Assembly (NCBI RefSeq): GCF_035594125.1
Contig: NW_026973704.1
Coordinates: forward strand, 402,501 to 466,500
Reading direction: 5' to 3'
DNA: 64,000 nucleotides
Origin: Scylla paramamosain
Lineage: Eukaryota; Arthropoda; Malacostraca; Decapoda; Portunidae
How positions within the stretch are numbered: position 1 is the first letter of the stretch; every line of letters starts with the position of its first letter. The notes beneath the pieces were generated by a model. The model saw nothing but the letters and a program-made list of their open reading frames with translations. It ran no database searches and had not been told where the DNA came from. The position numbers were made by a program, and so were the translations under genes. Below, in pieces: positions 25,222-36,776 of the stretch.

Positions 25222-25327
25222 TTTTGTTGCTTTACTGAAGTTCTTGCTGACTGAAAAAAAGTAGGAATAGTGGAACTTACAGTGTCTTTTCAATATAAAA
25301 TTTCATTAGTTTCTCATTATCACATGA

Positions 25328-25549
<222 letters not shown>

Positions 25550-25989
25550 CTATTTATTTATTTATTTATTTATTAATTAATTAATTAATTAATTAATTTA
25601 TTTATTTATATATTTTTTTACTATCCGTCCTGGGTGGAGGGAGCAGTGGGTGGGGAGGAGCCTTCGTCTGTGTTATCCTATTTTACTGCATGTTAGATAG
25701 TCAGATAGTCAAACATGTCTGCTTCCGTTTGTCCTCGTGTGTTTATCTTCCTCTTCCTCCTCCACACTCCCATCATCTATATTAAGACATTATATAGTAA
25801 CAGAAATAATAATGCGTAGGTACTCGTGCCAACATGTTGTCACGAATTCTACGCAGTGGTGTCTGTTATTAATGTGTAACGTCCCTGATGATGCGGCGAT
25901 ACCCGAGATACCGGTGCCTTTGATAACGTGAGGCGTTTGTGTGTTTACAGACTGGGGTGTGTGCGCGCGTGTTAGTGAATGGGCTCATA

Positions 25990-26179
25990 GGTCTGTAATT
26001 TTGAAACGCTCTGCTCTCACTTCGACTATTTTCAAAGGTGTTTATCCAGATGCTTATGTAGAAATCTTGTTAATCTGTCACTAGAGCCGCAATAATACCG
26101 TCACTGAATGCACGTCTTTTCAACTCAAGCCTTCTGAAAGCAGTGGAGGTGCGGTGCAGATGTGTTTCAGAATACGGTC
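25990..26179. mobile_element. MITE-like palindromic element, copy 1
   Basis: Starts GGTCTGTAATTTTGAAACG and ends GTTTCAGAATACGGTC, which are inverted copies of each other with a few mismatches. It contains TTCGACTATTTTCAAAGG and, near the other end, AAGCAGTGGAGGTGCGGTGC. No ORF. A more degenerate relative may follow directly at 26180-26402. Confidence 0.7.
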
Positions 26180-26612
26180 TTACAGCCTCAAAACGCCTCG
26201 ACCAGCATATCTCTACTCGTCATGATAGGCTGCAGTGGAAGTTACCAGGCTTGTACGTCAGTGTTTTCATGGTTCTAGGGAAAGTTCAACAAGGGCTTTG
26301 CATCATCGGTGAGAAAAAGTGCCCATGAAAACCCGGAAAATCATCTTGGTGGCCTTTGCAATTTGTCGTGATGAGAACACAAAGCGTGGCAGAACACGGC
26401 CAGTGTGACGCACGGCGGGGGTGGCTGACACGAGGAGGACCGACTTGCATGGACTGGATGTGTCTGAGAAGGATGTTATGAGGTCAGATTGAGTAGTATG
26501 TTTAGTCACGGTCAGGGGTCCTTATACCGCACTCTTCCACGGTGTCAAGAGGTCTCCATCAGCCCCCACCCAGCCCGTGACCTGCTAAGAGCCTATCTGA
26601 GCAGAAAATTTA

Positions 26613-26836
26613 GGTCTGTATTCTGAAACACTTCTGCGCCGCACCTCCACTACTTTCAAAAGGCTTTATTTGAAGTTACACTATTTTTTTTAAGGGTGTC
26701 TTTATGGTTCTAGTGATAAATAAACAAGATTTCTACATTACTGACGGGAGAAACACTCTTGAGAGCCTGGCTAGTCATTGCTGTGGCCTTTGAAAATAAT
26801 CGTGATGAGAGAGCAGAGTGTTTCTGAAGACGGGCC
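26613..26836. mobile_element. MITE-like palindromic element, copy 2 (opposite orientation)
   Basis: Starts GGTCTGTATTCTGAAACACT followed by TGCGCCGCACCTCCACTAC. Ends GAGTGTTTCTGAAGACGGGCC. The internal order is reversed compared with copies 1, 3, 5 and 6. Confidence 0.7.
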
Positions 26837-26984
26837 TTAAAGGATTAAAGGAAAACGCAGAGCACATTAGGAGTTACTCGACTTTAAGCTATTGTGTATA
26901 CTTGTACGTTGTGGGTGAAGGTGTGTCAGGGCTAAGCATTTTTCTTCTATATTATCATGACACCCTACGTCGCACATCTATTAT

Positions 26985-26986
<2 letters not shown>

Positions 26987-27074
<88 letters not shown>
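26987..27074. repeat. (TC)n microsatellite
   Basis: Uninterrupted TC run. Confidence 0.97.
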
Positions 27075-27076
<2 letters not shown>

Positions 27077-27709
27077 CGTGTGTGCTGCTTGGCATCGTCG
27101 CCATTGTTGCCTCATTGAAATAAACATCTCATCCACCCTCCACCCTCCAGTCGCTCACAGGACATACTGAGGTGCGCACGACTACTCCTCTGCCTTGCCG
27201 TGTGAGGGAAGGTGAGGTGGCGAGTGATGCAACTGAGAAAGGAGATACTCGTATGTAGGAAAGAGTGGAAAATTAATTTGATACGAAGGAAGAAAACTTG
27301 AAGAAATAAGAGATCTGCAAAGAGAGGAAATAAAAACTGACACGAATACTGGTGCGAAGAAAAATAAAGAGAACTGAATTGAAGGGAAAATGGGTAAGAA
27401 AAAAAGGAAACTTTGAGTCAAGACGAAAGAAGGGAAGAGAAAGAGGAAACACAGGAAAACGAAGTCGAGACTGAGGAAGAAAATATAGTAAAAAAGTGGA
27501 AAAAGAGGGAGGAAAGAGGAAAGAGAGTAGAAGAATAAGGATACAAGATGTGGAAAACGGAATAACGAAACGCAAGGAAGGGAGAACAGGGAACAGGGAA
27601 AACCGACACTGACGGAGAGAAATTATGAATGGGCGATATGAAAGAATACGCTTTTTTTTTTATTGTTTTTAGCTGCTTGGAGTATATGTAATGTTGAAAT
27701 GGTTACCTG

Positions 27710-27712
<3 letters not shown>

Positions 27713-27786
<74 letters not shown>
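27713..27786. repeat. (TC)n microsatellite
   Basis: Uninterrupted TC run. Confidence 0.97.
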
Positions 27787-27788
<2 letters not shown>

Positions 27789-28473
27789 GTCAGAAGTGCG
27801 TATTAACATTTAACGTGTGTATGTGTGTATCTTGATAAGAGCAGATGAAGACAGCCCCGTACATGACAATAATTCTTAGCTACAGGAAAACGGCGTGGGA
27901 AGAAAAGAAAAAAATCCTTCATTGTTGTTGGCGTTCTGTGGCAACAACCAAGACTCCACCACCATGTCGTGCTGCTGCTTACAAGTTCACCAGATTACTT
28001 CCTTCCTCCTTGTCACTCTTACTTTCCTTATATTTTGCTTCTTCCCTGCCACTTACTTCCACCAGCTGGCTACCATCACCGCCATCCTGCCTCCTGCCTT
28101 CTGTCGCGCCTCAGCTTCACCACGCCTCCCGCGCCAGTTGACCTCATTTGTCTGCATGAACCAAGTGGTGCCTGCAGGTGGGCGAGGGTTGGGTGGGGGA
28201 CTAGAGACGTCCTTCTCTCCCCTCCCCCTCCGCCTTCATAGATTATGGAAAGCGTTTTTTTTTTTTTTTTTTTTAAGAGTTTCGTTGCGGTTGTTATCTG
28301 AGGCCTGGAACACGACGCGACGCTCTGATTGGCCGATTGCCCTTGTTTTTGCCGGGAAATCTGACGCAGCTGGGGTGCTGAGCGGATGTCACACAGCTGA
28401 GTTTAGTCCACACTTGCTCGCCTTGTTCCGGTGGCTCGGCCTTGAGCACGGACTCTAAACCATGGTACAATTT
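27787..28473. other. Mixed-composition stretch upstream of the transporter gene
   Basis: Balanced base composition with an open plus-strand frame at 27895-28458. I see no family match or coding periodicity I can defend. CTGCAGGTGGGCGA near 28171-28184 resembles a splice donor. A non-coding first exon of the transporter could lie between here and 29.5 kb, but this cannot be shown from sequence alone. Confidence 0.25.
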
Positions 28474-28697
28474 GGCCGGTATTCTAAAACGCTTTGCTTT
28501 CTCACCACGACTATTTTTAAAGGCCACAGATGATTAGCTGGGTCCTCAAGAGTGTTTTTTTTTTCCTGTTTATAGCGTAAAAATCCCGTTAGTATCTCAC
28601 TAAAACTATAAAAACACTCTTAAAAATCCGTGTCACTTCAACTAGAGCCTTTTGAATGTTGTTGAGGTGCAGCACAAAAGGGTTTCTGAATACGGTC
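28474..28697. mobile_element. MITE-like palindromic element, copy 3
   Basis: Starts GGCCGGTATTCTAAAACGCT and ends GGTTTCTGAATACGGTC. The interior shares TTTCTCACCACGACTATTTT and TAGAGCCTTTTGAATG with copies 5 and 6. Confidence 0.75.
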
Positions 28698-28982
28698 TAT
28701 TCGCGTGGTGGTGCTGGTGTCACGTGACAGACAGGACAGCGGGGCTTTTCTTCCGCACTGAACAATGGAACAACAGCCAGCAGAATTATACCAAATTTTA
28801 TTGTAACATGCTCTCATTCATCGTAATTTTATCTACAATTGCGTTTCGCCTGGCGTAACAGTGGCGTGGGGACTGCAGCACAGGACACAGGAATGGCTCT
28901 GTGCGGTCCTCAAAGTGACCACAAGTCAACACCTCACTCACGGCGGCGATGTCATGTCAATAATTGTGATTTTAGTGCATAA

Positions 28983-29184
28983 GACCACATATTGAAACAG
29001 TTCTGCGCTGCACCTCTACCACTTTCAAAAGACTCTAGTTGAAGTTACACGGGTTTTTAAGGATACTGGCTATGGTTTTAGTGACAGATTAACAAGATTT
29101 CCACATTATTAACAGGAGAAAGAATTTTTTGTAACCTTTGAAAATAGTCATGGTGAAAGAGCAGAGCGTTTCTGAACACGGGCC
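28983..29184. mobile_element. MITE-like palindromic element, copy 4 (opposite orientation)
   Basis: Starts GACCACATATTGAAACAG, then TGCGCTGCACCTCTACCAC. Ends GAGCGTTTCTGAACACGGGCC. Same orientation as copy 2. Confidence 0.7.
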
Positions 29185-29778
29185 ACAGATCTCGCCAGCA
29201 CGTAATTATTGCCCTAGAGATAAATGTAGCCTTCAGTAAGTAACTGTCACTGAATCTGGACGCGTCATGTGGTTAGTAAGACCATCGTCATCATCCAAAT
29301 AACACATAATTATAGCAGGATCTAATCTATCACCCGTAATTTCGTTTCTGCTGAGAAGCGTACAGTGTGCCTGGATGAGTGTGCCGCCCCTGCCACTGTC
29401 ACCACCGCCCGCCACACAAGTCTGCGGGAGTGAGTGGACGCGGTTCGATCCGTCTGGGCAGCGAGCGCAGATCAGCCTATACATACAAACGAGAGACGTA
29501 AACCTTTCCCGCTAACATTCTTCCCTCATTCTTTTCTTATCGTTTAGTGTTCATTATTTACTTATTTATTCATCCACTCATTCATTCATTCATTCAATCA
29601 TACATTCATTTATTATTTTTACATTTTACGTCTTGTCATGATTCAGTCTGTTATTATAGTTCTTCGTGACGCTAACTTTGTTATTGATGGCGTTGCCTTT
29701 CCCCTGACGCATTCTTATATCAAACACGCACGGCAATAAGCAAAACATACAATGCTGCCTAGTACATATCCTTATAAT

Positions 29779-30002
29779 GGTCCGTATTCTGAAACGCTTT
29801 GCTTTCTCACCACGACTATTTTTCAAAGGCCACAGAGATGACTAACCGGATTCTCAAGACTCCTGTCAGTAATGTAGAAATCTTATTAATCTGTCAATAG
29901 AACCATAAAAAAAAACACCATTAAAAAATCGTGGATCTTCAACAACCAGAGTCTTTTGAAAGTAGTGGAGGTGCGGCGCAGAAGTGTTTCAGAATATAGT
30001 CC
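29779..30002. mobile_element. MITE-like palindromic element, copy 5 (best preserved)
   Basis: Terminal GGTCCGTATTCTGAAACGCT and GTGTTTCAGAATATAGTCC form an imperfect inverted repeat. Inner blocks also pair loosely (GACTATTTTTCAAAGG against GTCTTTTGAAAGTAGT), so the whole element could fold into a long hairpin. About 224 bp, non-coding. Confidence 0.75.
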
Positions 30003-30135
30003 CGTCTTGAAATAGATTTAGAAAAGAGATAAGAAAAATGGTTCTCAAATAGAGTGGTAGATGAACTGAATGGACCCAATTGAGTCATTAGGGAGCTTTA
30101 AAAGATTAGATGAATTTATGGAGAGGTGGAAATAA
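29990..30135 (+). pseudogene. LINE 3'-terminal ORF scrap
   Basis: The plus strand contains FSNRVVDELNG, then SFKRLDEFMERW-like codons with a stop between them. This is the same C-terminal motif as at 19786-19925. It partly overlaps the end of MITE copy 5. Confidence 0.4.
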
Positions 30136-30274
30136 GTAGGTTTTTTTTTTTTTTCTTACAAGGACTACCCCATGTATAGGCCTGATGGCATCCTGCAACT
30201 TCCTTTGTTTTCTTTTGTTCTCAATGTGCCGTCTTCTCTCTAGGTCCAATCTCACCAACTAACTCTGCGACGCT

Positions 30275-30512
30275 GCCTCGTATTCAGAAACGCTTTTGCT
30301 TTCTCACCACGACTATTTTCAAAGGCCACAGAGATGTTTAGTCGGATTCTCAAGGCTGTTTTTCCTGTTGATAGTGTAGAAATATTGTTAATCTAGAGCC
30401 CTAGAAACACCCTTGGAAACCCGTATAGCTTCAACTAGAAATCTTTAAAACTAGTCCTTAATTAATTAATCCTTAGTCAGGATGCGGACTGAAATGTTTC
30501 AAAATATGGACC
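30275..30512. mobile_element. MITE-like palindromic element, copy 6, next to the transporter exon
   Basis: Starts GCCTCGTATTCAGAAACGCT and ends AATGTTTCAAAATATGGACC. The element ends 27 bp before the splice acceptor AG at 30538-30539 of the first coding exon, so its end forms part of that intron's branch-point region. Confidence 0.7.
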
Positions 30513-30591
30513 ATAACTTATTCTGCGTCTTTTCCCCAGGTCCATTCTCACCACCACCACCATCTCCACCGACACCACCGACACCACCAGC

Positions 30592-30779
30592 ATGCCGGCC
30601 AAGCGCGTGCCCACCAGCGACACCACGGAGGCCCTCACGGCGGAGCTGGAGCCCATGACTCCCAAGGAGGAGAGGCCACCTGGGGAGGTGGGCGAGGATG
30701 AAACGCAAAAGACACAGCTCAAGAAGGAACTCGGCTTGCTGGAGGGCGTGGCCATCATCCTTGGCATCATTGTGGGCTC

Positions 30780-30781
<2 letters not shown>
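30592..30781 (+). CDS. SLC7 transporter exon 1 (coding)
   Basis: Starts at ATG 30592 (MPAKRVPTSDTTEALTAELE), a charged cytosolic N-terminus, and ends in TM1 (GVAIILGIIVGSG). An acceptor AG at 30538-30539 precedes a 52-bp 5' UTR, so an upstream non-coding exon must exist. The donor GT at 30782 is the first GT of a (GT)n microsatellite. Ends in phase 1. Confidence 0.85.

Positions 30782-30833
<52 letters not shown>
30782..30833. repeat. (GT)n microsatellite at the intron 1 donor
   Basis: The GT run starts at the first intron base. The donor is therefore GTGTGT, and any of the repeated GTs could serve as a donor. Confidence 0.95.
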
Positions 30834-30835
<2 letters not shown>

Positions 30836-30924
30836 CAAATTGTTTTTGCATTTTCTCATTTTTGCAATCCTTTATATTAATATTGTTTTATTTTTATTCT
30901 TGTGTATATTTTTGTTTTGGCTTG

Positions 30925-30965
30925 TTATTACTATTATTATTATTTTATTATTATTATTATTATTA

Positions 30966-31003
<38 letters not shown>

Positions 31004-31138
31004 GTTGTTGTTGTTATTGTTGTTGTTTTCACACGAATCTGTATGGTACAGTAGTCTATGTATGTGTATATTCTGGAAAGCTAAATATTATCAGATTTTC
31101 TTCTCTTTTTTCTTTTGAGTTCTCTTGATGATGTAACA

Positions 31139-31226
<88 letters not shown>
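30925..31226. repeat. (TTA)n ... (AAT)n inverted trinucleotide pair in intron 1
   Basis: TTA-rich run at 30925-31028, passing into TTG, and AAT run at 31139-31226 on the same strand. They are complementary and separated by about 110 bp. Confidence 0.9.
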
Positions 31227-31389
31227 TAATAAAAATAGTAATAAAATTTTATAATAAACATCTTGAGAGACAAAAATATACAAGGGAAAAGCATGATGAT
31301 ATAATGTAATGCTATAATGTAAAAAAATTGTAAACACCAGTACCAATACTAATTATCAGAAAATAGCAAAAGTAATACTAACTGTAGCA

Positions 31390-31390
<1 letters not shown>

Positions 31391-31436
<46 letters not shown>
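31391..31436. repeat. (GT)n microsatellite in intron 1
   Basis: Uninterrupted GT run. Confidence 0.95.
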
Positions 31437-31477
31437 TGTGCATAGCAGATGTGAAAATGTTAACACAGTAATTATCA

Positions 31478-31588
<111 letters not shown>

Positions 31589-31589
31589 G

Positions 31590-31812
31590 GCATCTTCATC
31601 TCGCCCAAGGGAGTGCTGAGGGAGACAGGCAGCGTGGGCATGTCGCTGGTGGTATGGGTGATGTGTGGCCTCATGTCGATGGTGGGCGCGCTATGCTATG
31701 CAGAGCTGGGCACATCCATACCAAAATCAGGCGGAGACTATGCGTACATTAATGCTGGCTTTGGCTCCCTCCCTGCCTTCCTTTTCCTCTGGGCTGCCAA
31801 CCTCATCTTTGT
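31590..31812 (+). CDS. SLC7 transporter exon 2
   Basis: Completes the TM1 loop ([20 protein letters not shown]), TM2 ([19 protein letters not shown]), the family block [17 protein letters not shown], and TM3 ([15 protein letters not shown]). Enters in phase 1, leaves in phase 2. Donor GTAAAG at 31813. Confidence 0.9.
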
Positions 31813-31861
31813 GTAAAGTTAAGTTTGTTGTGCAAGTGTTCAAGTGGTGGCCATCATTCAA

Positions 31862-34800
31862 AGGAGGAGGCAGTAGACACCTGCCGAAACGATAATTACT
31901 CCCAGTGAGGTCTAAAGCACTGTTCAGGGGGTGCTGTGAACTTATCATTAAACCCAGCTGTGACCTCACTGAACGTTTCCCTTTGTGTCTCACAACACAA
32001 GGGGGTAGTCACAGCCTGCCCTCTAAAGACAACTCTCTTCCTCCACACAAAACTACAAGCACCTAATAACACACACACCCTTCACTCAAAAAATTTTAAA
32101 ATCATGGCGACTCCTACACCAGCCTCGGAGTCCCCATCTGGGGAGGGGACCATAAATGTCCCCAGGTCGGACTGCCTTTCCGTCGACGACCCTAAGTGTC
32201 TTGACACCCCCCTCAACTTTTTCTTCATTAACTTCTGCAACATTCGCGGTCTAAGATCTAATTTTCAATCTGTAGAACACCACCTCTCCTCTTCTAAACC
32301 TCATCTTCTTTTCCTCACTGAAACTCAGGTGTCTGAGGCAACTGACAGTAGCCCCTTTTCTGTTCCCTCCTACTTTCTCTATCCTCATTTTCGATCCAAA
32401 GCTGGATGCTGCGTTTATGTGCGCAATGACTTAACCTGCTCTCGTGCCCACGCTCTTGAATCTTCCGAGTTTTCCACCATCTGGCTACGACTACAGAGTC
32501 ATTCTCATACTAAATTTATCTGTGCTGTATACCTCTCTCCTAACTCCTCTGACTATAAGAAATTCTTTGACTACTTAACTTCCAAAGTGGAGCACATTCT
32601 GACCCTCTTCCCTTTTGCAGAGATCTCCATTCTTGGAGACTTCAATGTTCACCACCAGCTTTGGCTTTCCTCTCCCTTCACTGACCATCCTGGTGAACTA
32701 GCCTACAACTTTGCTATCCTCCATGACCTAGAGCAATTGGTGCAACACCCTACTCGTATTCCTGACCGTCTTGGAGATACGCCCAACATTCTTGACCTTT
32801 TCCTGACCTCTAATCCTTCTGCTTATGCTGTCACCCTTTCTTCTCCGTTGGGCTCCTCCGATCACAATCTCATATCTTTATCTTGTCCTATCACTCCAAT
32901 CCCTCCTCAGGATCCCCCTAAGCGAAGGTGCCTCTGGCGTTTTGCCTCTGCTAGTTGGGGGGACCTGAGGAGGTATTTTGCTGATTTTCCTTGGAATGAC
33001 TACTGCTTCCGTGTCAGAGACCCGTCTTTGTGTGCTGAGCGCATAACAGAGGTGATAGTGTCTGGCATGGAGGCGTACATTCCTCACTCTTTTTCTCGTC
33101 CTAAACCTTCTAAACCTTGGTTTAACACAGCTTGTTCTCGTGCTATACATGATAAAGAGGTGGCCCACAAAAGGTACTTAAGCCTTCCTTCACCAGAATC
33201 TCATGCACTTTATATTTCTGCCCGGAACCATGCCAAGTCTGTTCTCCAACTAGCCAAAAACTCCTTCATTAACAGAAAATGTCAAAACCTTTCAAGATCT
33301 AACTCCCCTCGTGATTTCTGGCATCTAGCCAAAAATATCTCCAATAACTTTGCTTCTTCTTCTTTCCCTCCTCTACTTCAACCAGATGGCACCACTGCTA
33401 TCACATCTATTTCTAAAGCTGAACTCTTTGCTCAAACCTTTGCTAAAAACTCTACCTTGGACGATTCTGGGCTTGTTCCTCCCTCTCCTCCAGCCTCTGA
33501 CTACTTCATGCCACGTATTGAAATTCTTCGTAATGATGTTTTCCATGCCCTCGCTGGCCTAAACCCTCGGAAGGCTTATGGACCTGATGGGGTCCCTCCT
33601 ATTGTTCTCCGAAACTGTGCCTCCGTGCTTGCACCTTGCCTAGTCAAACTCTTTCAGCTCTGTCTGTCAACATCTACCTTTCCTTCTTGCTGGAAGTTTG
33701 CCTACATTCAACCTGTTCCTAAAAAGGGTGACCGCTCTAATCCCTCAAACTACCGTCCTATTGCTTTAATTTCCTGCTTATCTAAAGTTTTTTAATCTAT
33801 CCTCAACAGGAAGATTCTTAAACATCTATCACTTCACAACCTTCTATCTGATCGCCAGTATGGGTTCCGTCAAGGCCGCTCTACTGGTGATCTTCTGGCT
33901 TTCCTCACTGAGTCTTGGTCATCCTCTTTTAGAGACTTTGGTGAAACTTTTGCTGTTGCCTTGGACATATCAAAAGCCTTTGATAGAGTCTGGCACAATG
34001 CTCTGATTTCCAAACTACCCTCCTACGGTTTCTATCCTTCTCTCTGTAACTTCATCTCAAGTTTCTTTTCTGACCGTTCTATTGCTGCTGTGGTAGACGG
34101 TTACTGTTCTTCTCCTAAATCTATTAACAGTGGTGTTCCTCAGGGTTCTGTCCTGTCACCCACTCTCTTTTTATTATTCATTAATGATCTTCTAAACCAA
34201 ATTTCTTGTCCTATCCACTCCTATGCTGATGATACCACCCTGCACTTTTCCACGTCTTTTCATAGACGTCCAACCCTTCAGGAGGTAAACATATCACGCA
34301 GGGAAGCCACAGAACGCCTGACTTCTGATCTTTCTAAAATTTCTGATTGGGGCAGAGCAAACTTGGTATTGTTCAATGCCTCAAAAACTCAATTCCTCCA
34401 TCTATCAACTCGACACAATCTTCCAGACAACTATCCCCTCTTCTTCAATGACACTCAACTGTCCCCCTCTTCTACACTGAACATCCTCGGTCTGTCCTTT
34501 ACTTATAATCTGAACTGGAAACTTCACATCTCATCTCTAGCTAAAACAGCTTCTATGAAGTTAGGTGTTCTGAGACGTCTCCGCCAGTTTTTCTCACCCC
34601 CCCAGCTGCTAACTCTGTACAAGGGCCTTATCCGTCCATGTATGGAGTATGCTTCACATGTCTGGGGGGGTTCCACTCATACTGCTGTTCTAGACAGGGT
34701 GGAATCAAAAGCTTTTCGTCTCATCAACTCCTCTCCTCTAACTGACTGTCTTCAGCCCCTCTCTCACCGCCGCAATGTTGCATATCTAGCTGTCTTCTAC

Positions 34801-35174
34801 CGCTATTTTCATGCCAACTGCTCTTCTGATCTTGCTAACTGCATGCCTCCCCTCCTCCCGCGGCCTCGCTGCACAAGACTTTCTTCTTTCTCTCACTCCT
34901 TTTCTGTCCACCTCTCTAACGCAAGAGTTAACCAGTATTCTCAATCATTCATCCCTTTCTCTGGTAAACTCTGGAACTCCTTGCCTGCTTCTGTATTTCC
35001 ACCTTCCTATGACTTGAATTCCTTCAAGAGGGAGGTTTCAAGACACTTATCCACCAATTTTTGACCACTGCTTTGACCCTTTTAAGGGACTGGCATTTCA
35101 GTGGGCATTTTTTTTTTATTAGATTTTTGTTGCCCTTGGCCAGTATCCTTCCTACATAAAAAAAAAAAAAAAAA
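31862..35174 (+). mobile_element. LINE family 1, nearly complete copy in intron 2
   Basis: A 3.3-kb non-LTR retrotransposon in the same orientation as the host gene. The 5' end (GGAGGAGGCAG near 31862) agrees with that of the minus-strand copy. The 3' end is a poly(A) of about 17 at 35158-35174. It carries one long EN-RT frame with a single stop. Homology to the Jockey/CR1 side of LINEs is suggested by the domain order and the C-terminal LTLYKGLIRPCMEYASHVWG. The exact clade was not assigned. No clear target-site duplication is seen. Confidence 0.9.
32104..35064 (+). pseudogene. LINE EN-RT polyprotein with one stop codon
   Basis: Frame from ATG 32104 to TGA 35062-35064, 986 codons plus the stop, broken only by TAA at 33793-33795 (codon 564). 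At that codon the 8021-11412 copy has a sense codon. The endonuclease has [13 protein letters not shown] (residues 41-53), TETQ (72-75), GDFN (178-181) and SDH (252-254). The reverse transcriptase has SKAFDRVW, SGVPQGSVLSPTLFLLFIND and the catalytic YADD box (707-710). The C-terminal domain runs to the stop. No zinc knuckle and no separate ORF1 are seen. The stop prevents a full protein, but both catalytic domains look intact. Expression, if any, would start upstream in the element's own 5' UTR. Confidence 0.85.
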
Positions 35175-35199
35175 TATCTATAAGTGCATAAGGGTTTTG

Positions 35200-35555
35200 C
35201 CATCTTACTAATATCTTACTTGATCTTAATACTTAGTGCTGTGATAACTTTACAATGAAAACTGTAACTTAATGCTCATCTAGAACATTTCACATTCCTT
35301 AGTTCACTGTTATATTATCAAAGCTTTGGCCTTCTCTCTGTAATGTGTTGTTATACTGGTACAGTGCCTGTGTCCCTCTTACTTGATCTTAGTACTTATT
35401 AATGCCATGATAACTATGCACACTGTATAACCTTAATGTTCACCTCCCATTCAAGCATCCAAAACTGTACATATTCCTTAGTTCACTGGCATATTGCTAA
35501 TGCTTTGGTCTTCTTCAGTAGTGTGTGCTGTACTGATGCCTCTGTCCCTCTCCAG
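35200..35555. repeat. Diverged tandem duplication at the 3' end of intron 2
   Basis: Two copies of about 170-180 bp share TCTTACTTGATCTTARTACTTA, then ATTCCTTAGTTCACTG and GCTTTGGYCTTCT blocks. The first ends GCCTGTGTCCCTCTTAC. The second ends GCCTCTGTCCCTCTCCAG, which is the live splice acceptor. Confidence 0.6.
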
Positions 35556-35672
35556 GCCCACCACCAATGCCATCATGGCGCTGCCCTTTGCCAAGTATGT
35601 GATTCAACCGTTCTTCCCCAACTGTGACCTGCCAGACGATGCTGTGCGGCTCATTTGGCTCACTGTCCATAT
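35556..35672 (+). CDS. SLC7 transporter exon 3
   Basis: Encodes PTTNAIMALPFAKYVIQPFF, then PNCDLPDDAVRLIWLTVH: TM4 entry and the extracellular loop. The Cys in PNCDLP is at the position of the conserved heavy-chain disulfide Cys. Donor GTGAGT at 35673 leaves phase 2, but exon 4 needs phase 1. One base too many is therefore present near this junction. Confidence 0.85.
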
Positions 35673-35722
35673 GTGAGTGATGCTTTGGTCCTGGAGCACA
35701 CACACACACACACACACACACA

Positions 35723-36060
35723 AAGAGTACAAAGAGTAGTCACTATGATGGTTCCGGAGTTGAGTAAGTTGACCTATGAAGAGAGATTAAGAATGCTGGA
35801 AATTCCTATCCTTGAAAATAGGAGACAGAGAGGGGATTTAATAAACATCTATAGAATGATAAATGGTATGAAAAATATGAACAAAGAATGTTTTATAACT
35901 TTAGACACACAGAGTACAAGGGGACACAGTAAGAAATTGAAGAAGTAAGAAGTTGAAGAACTGTTGAAGAGACATCAAAAAGTATAGTTTTCCTCACAGA
36001 AGTGTGAACAAATGGAATGAACTCAGTGAAGATGTTCTCAATGCCATAACTGTGTAGGAG
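35723..36060 (+). pseudogene. LINE 3' ORF fragment in intron 3
   Basis: Reads LSKLTYEERLRMLEIPILEN, then RRQRGDLINIYRMINGM, and after a stop near 35946 VNKWNELSEDVLNA. This is the C-terminal region of a CR1-like LINE ORF. A further tail (HLSGSFCTNPRSTTVHAFKT) lies at 36610-36690. Both are relics. Confidence 0.65.
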
Positions 36061-36742
36061 TACATAGATACACCATTAGAAGTTCGAGGTAGGTTCCAGT
36101 AATGCGGTTTGCAGCTCGTTGGGTACTGCCACGGTCTCGGTCATTCGGCTGACTGGACGCCTACCTAAAACACCGCATACCCACGCCTGCAATGGTTTTC
36201 CTTTATTGTGATTTAAGCACCACCTGGAGTTTGGGTAAGCACTTTGTATTATGATGGTATTGTGATTATGATGTATTGTGATTATGATATATTTATTTAG
36301 TATTAACTATGATGAACATGTAAGTGTATGTGATTACAGTTAAAAGTATTTGGGTGATCTTGTTAAGTACTTATTGTGAATGAACCTTGTTGGTGATATT
36401 TGATAGAAACATGATTTTCTATGGAGTTGGATTAGTATAGCATTTCCAGACCATGTTTATATTATAACTTGTGATGTGTCCGCTAAATTCGTGTAGGATT
36501 TCATATTCACTTAATTGGTTGTTGGCAGGCCTCTGTTGTATACTTGCTGTGACCGTGTCTGGGGAATCTAACTGCGCCTGTGAACAGCGCCCGCAAATAA
36601 ACTCACGGCACCTCTCTGGAAGTTTCTGTACCAATCCCCGCTCTACAACTGTCCATGCTTTTAAGACCAAACTGGATATATACAGAGATAGGATATTGTG
36701 AGATTACTCCCCTCCCATAAACCACAACTAGGTAAACTAGGT

Positions 36743-36776
<34 letters not shown>

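Noticed and set aside
24883..25293. Glycine-rich and proline/serine-rich frames on both strands
   Set aside because: Translations of (TCC)n.
27895..28458. 187-codon plus-strand frame upstream of the transporter
   Set aside because: Hydrophobic and Ser/Pro-rich without a recognised domain. It runs into a poly(T), and composition alone does not support coding. Retained only as a region note.
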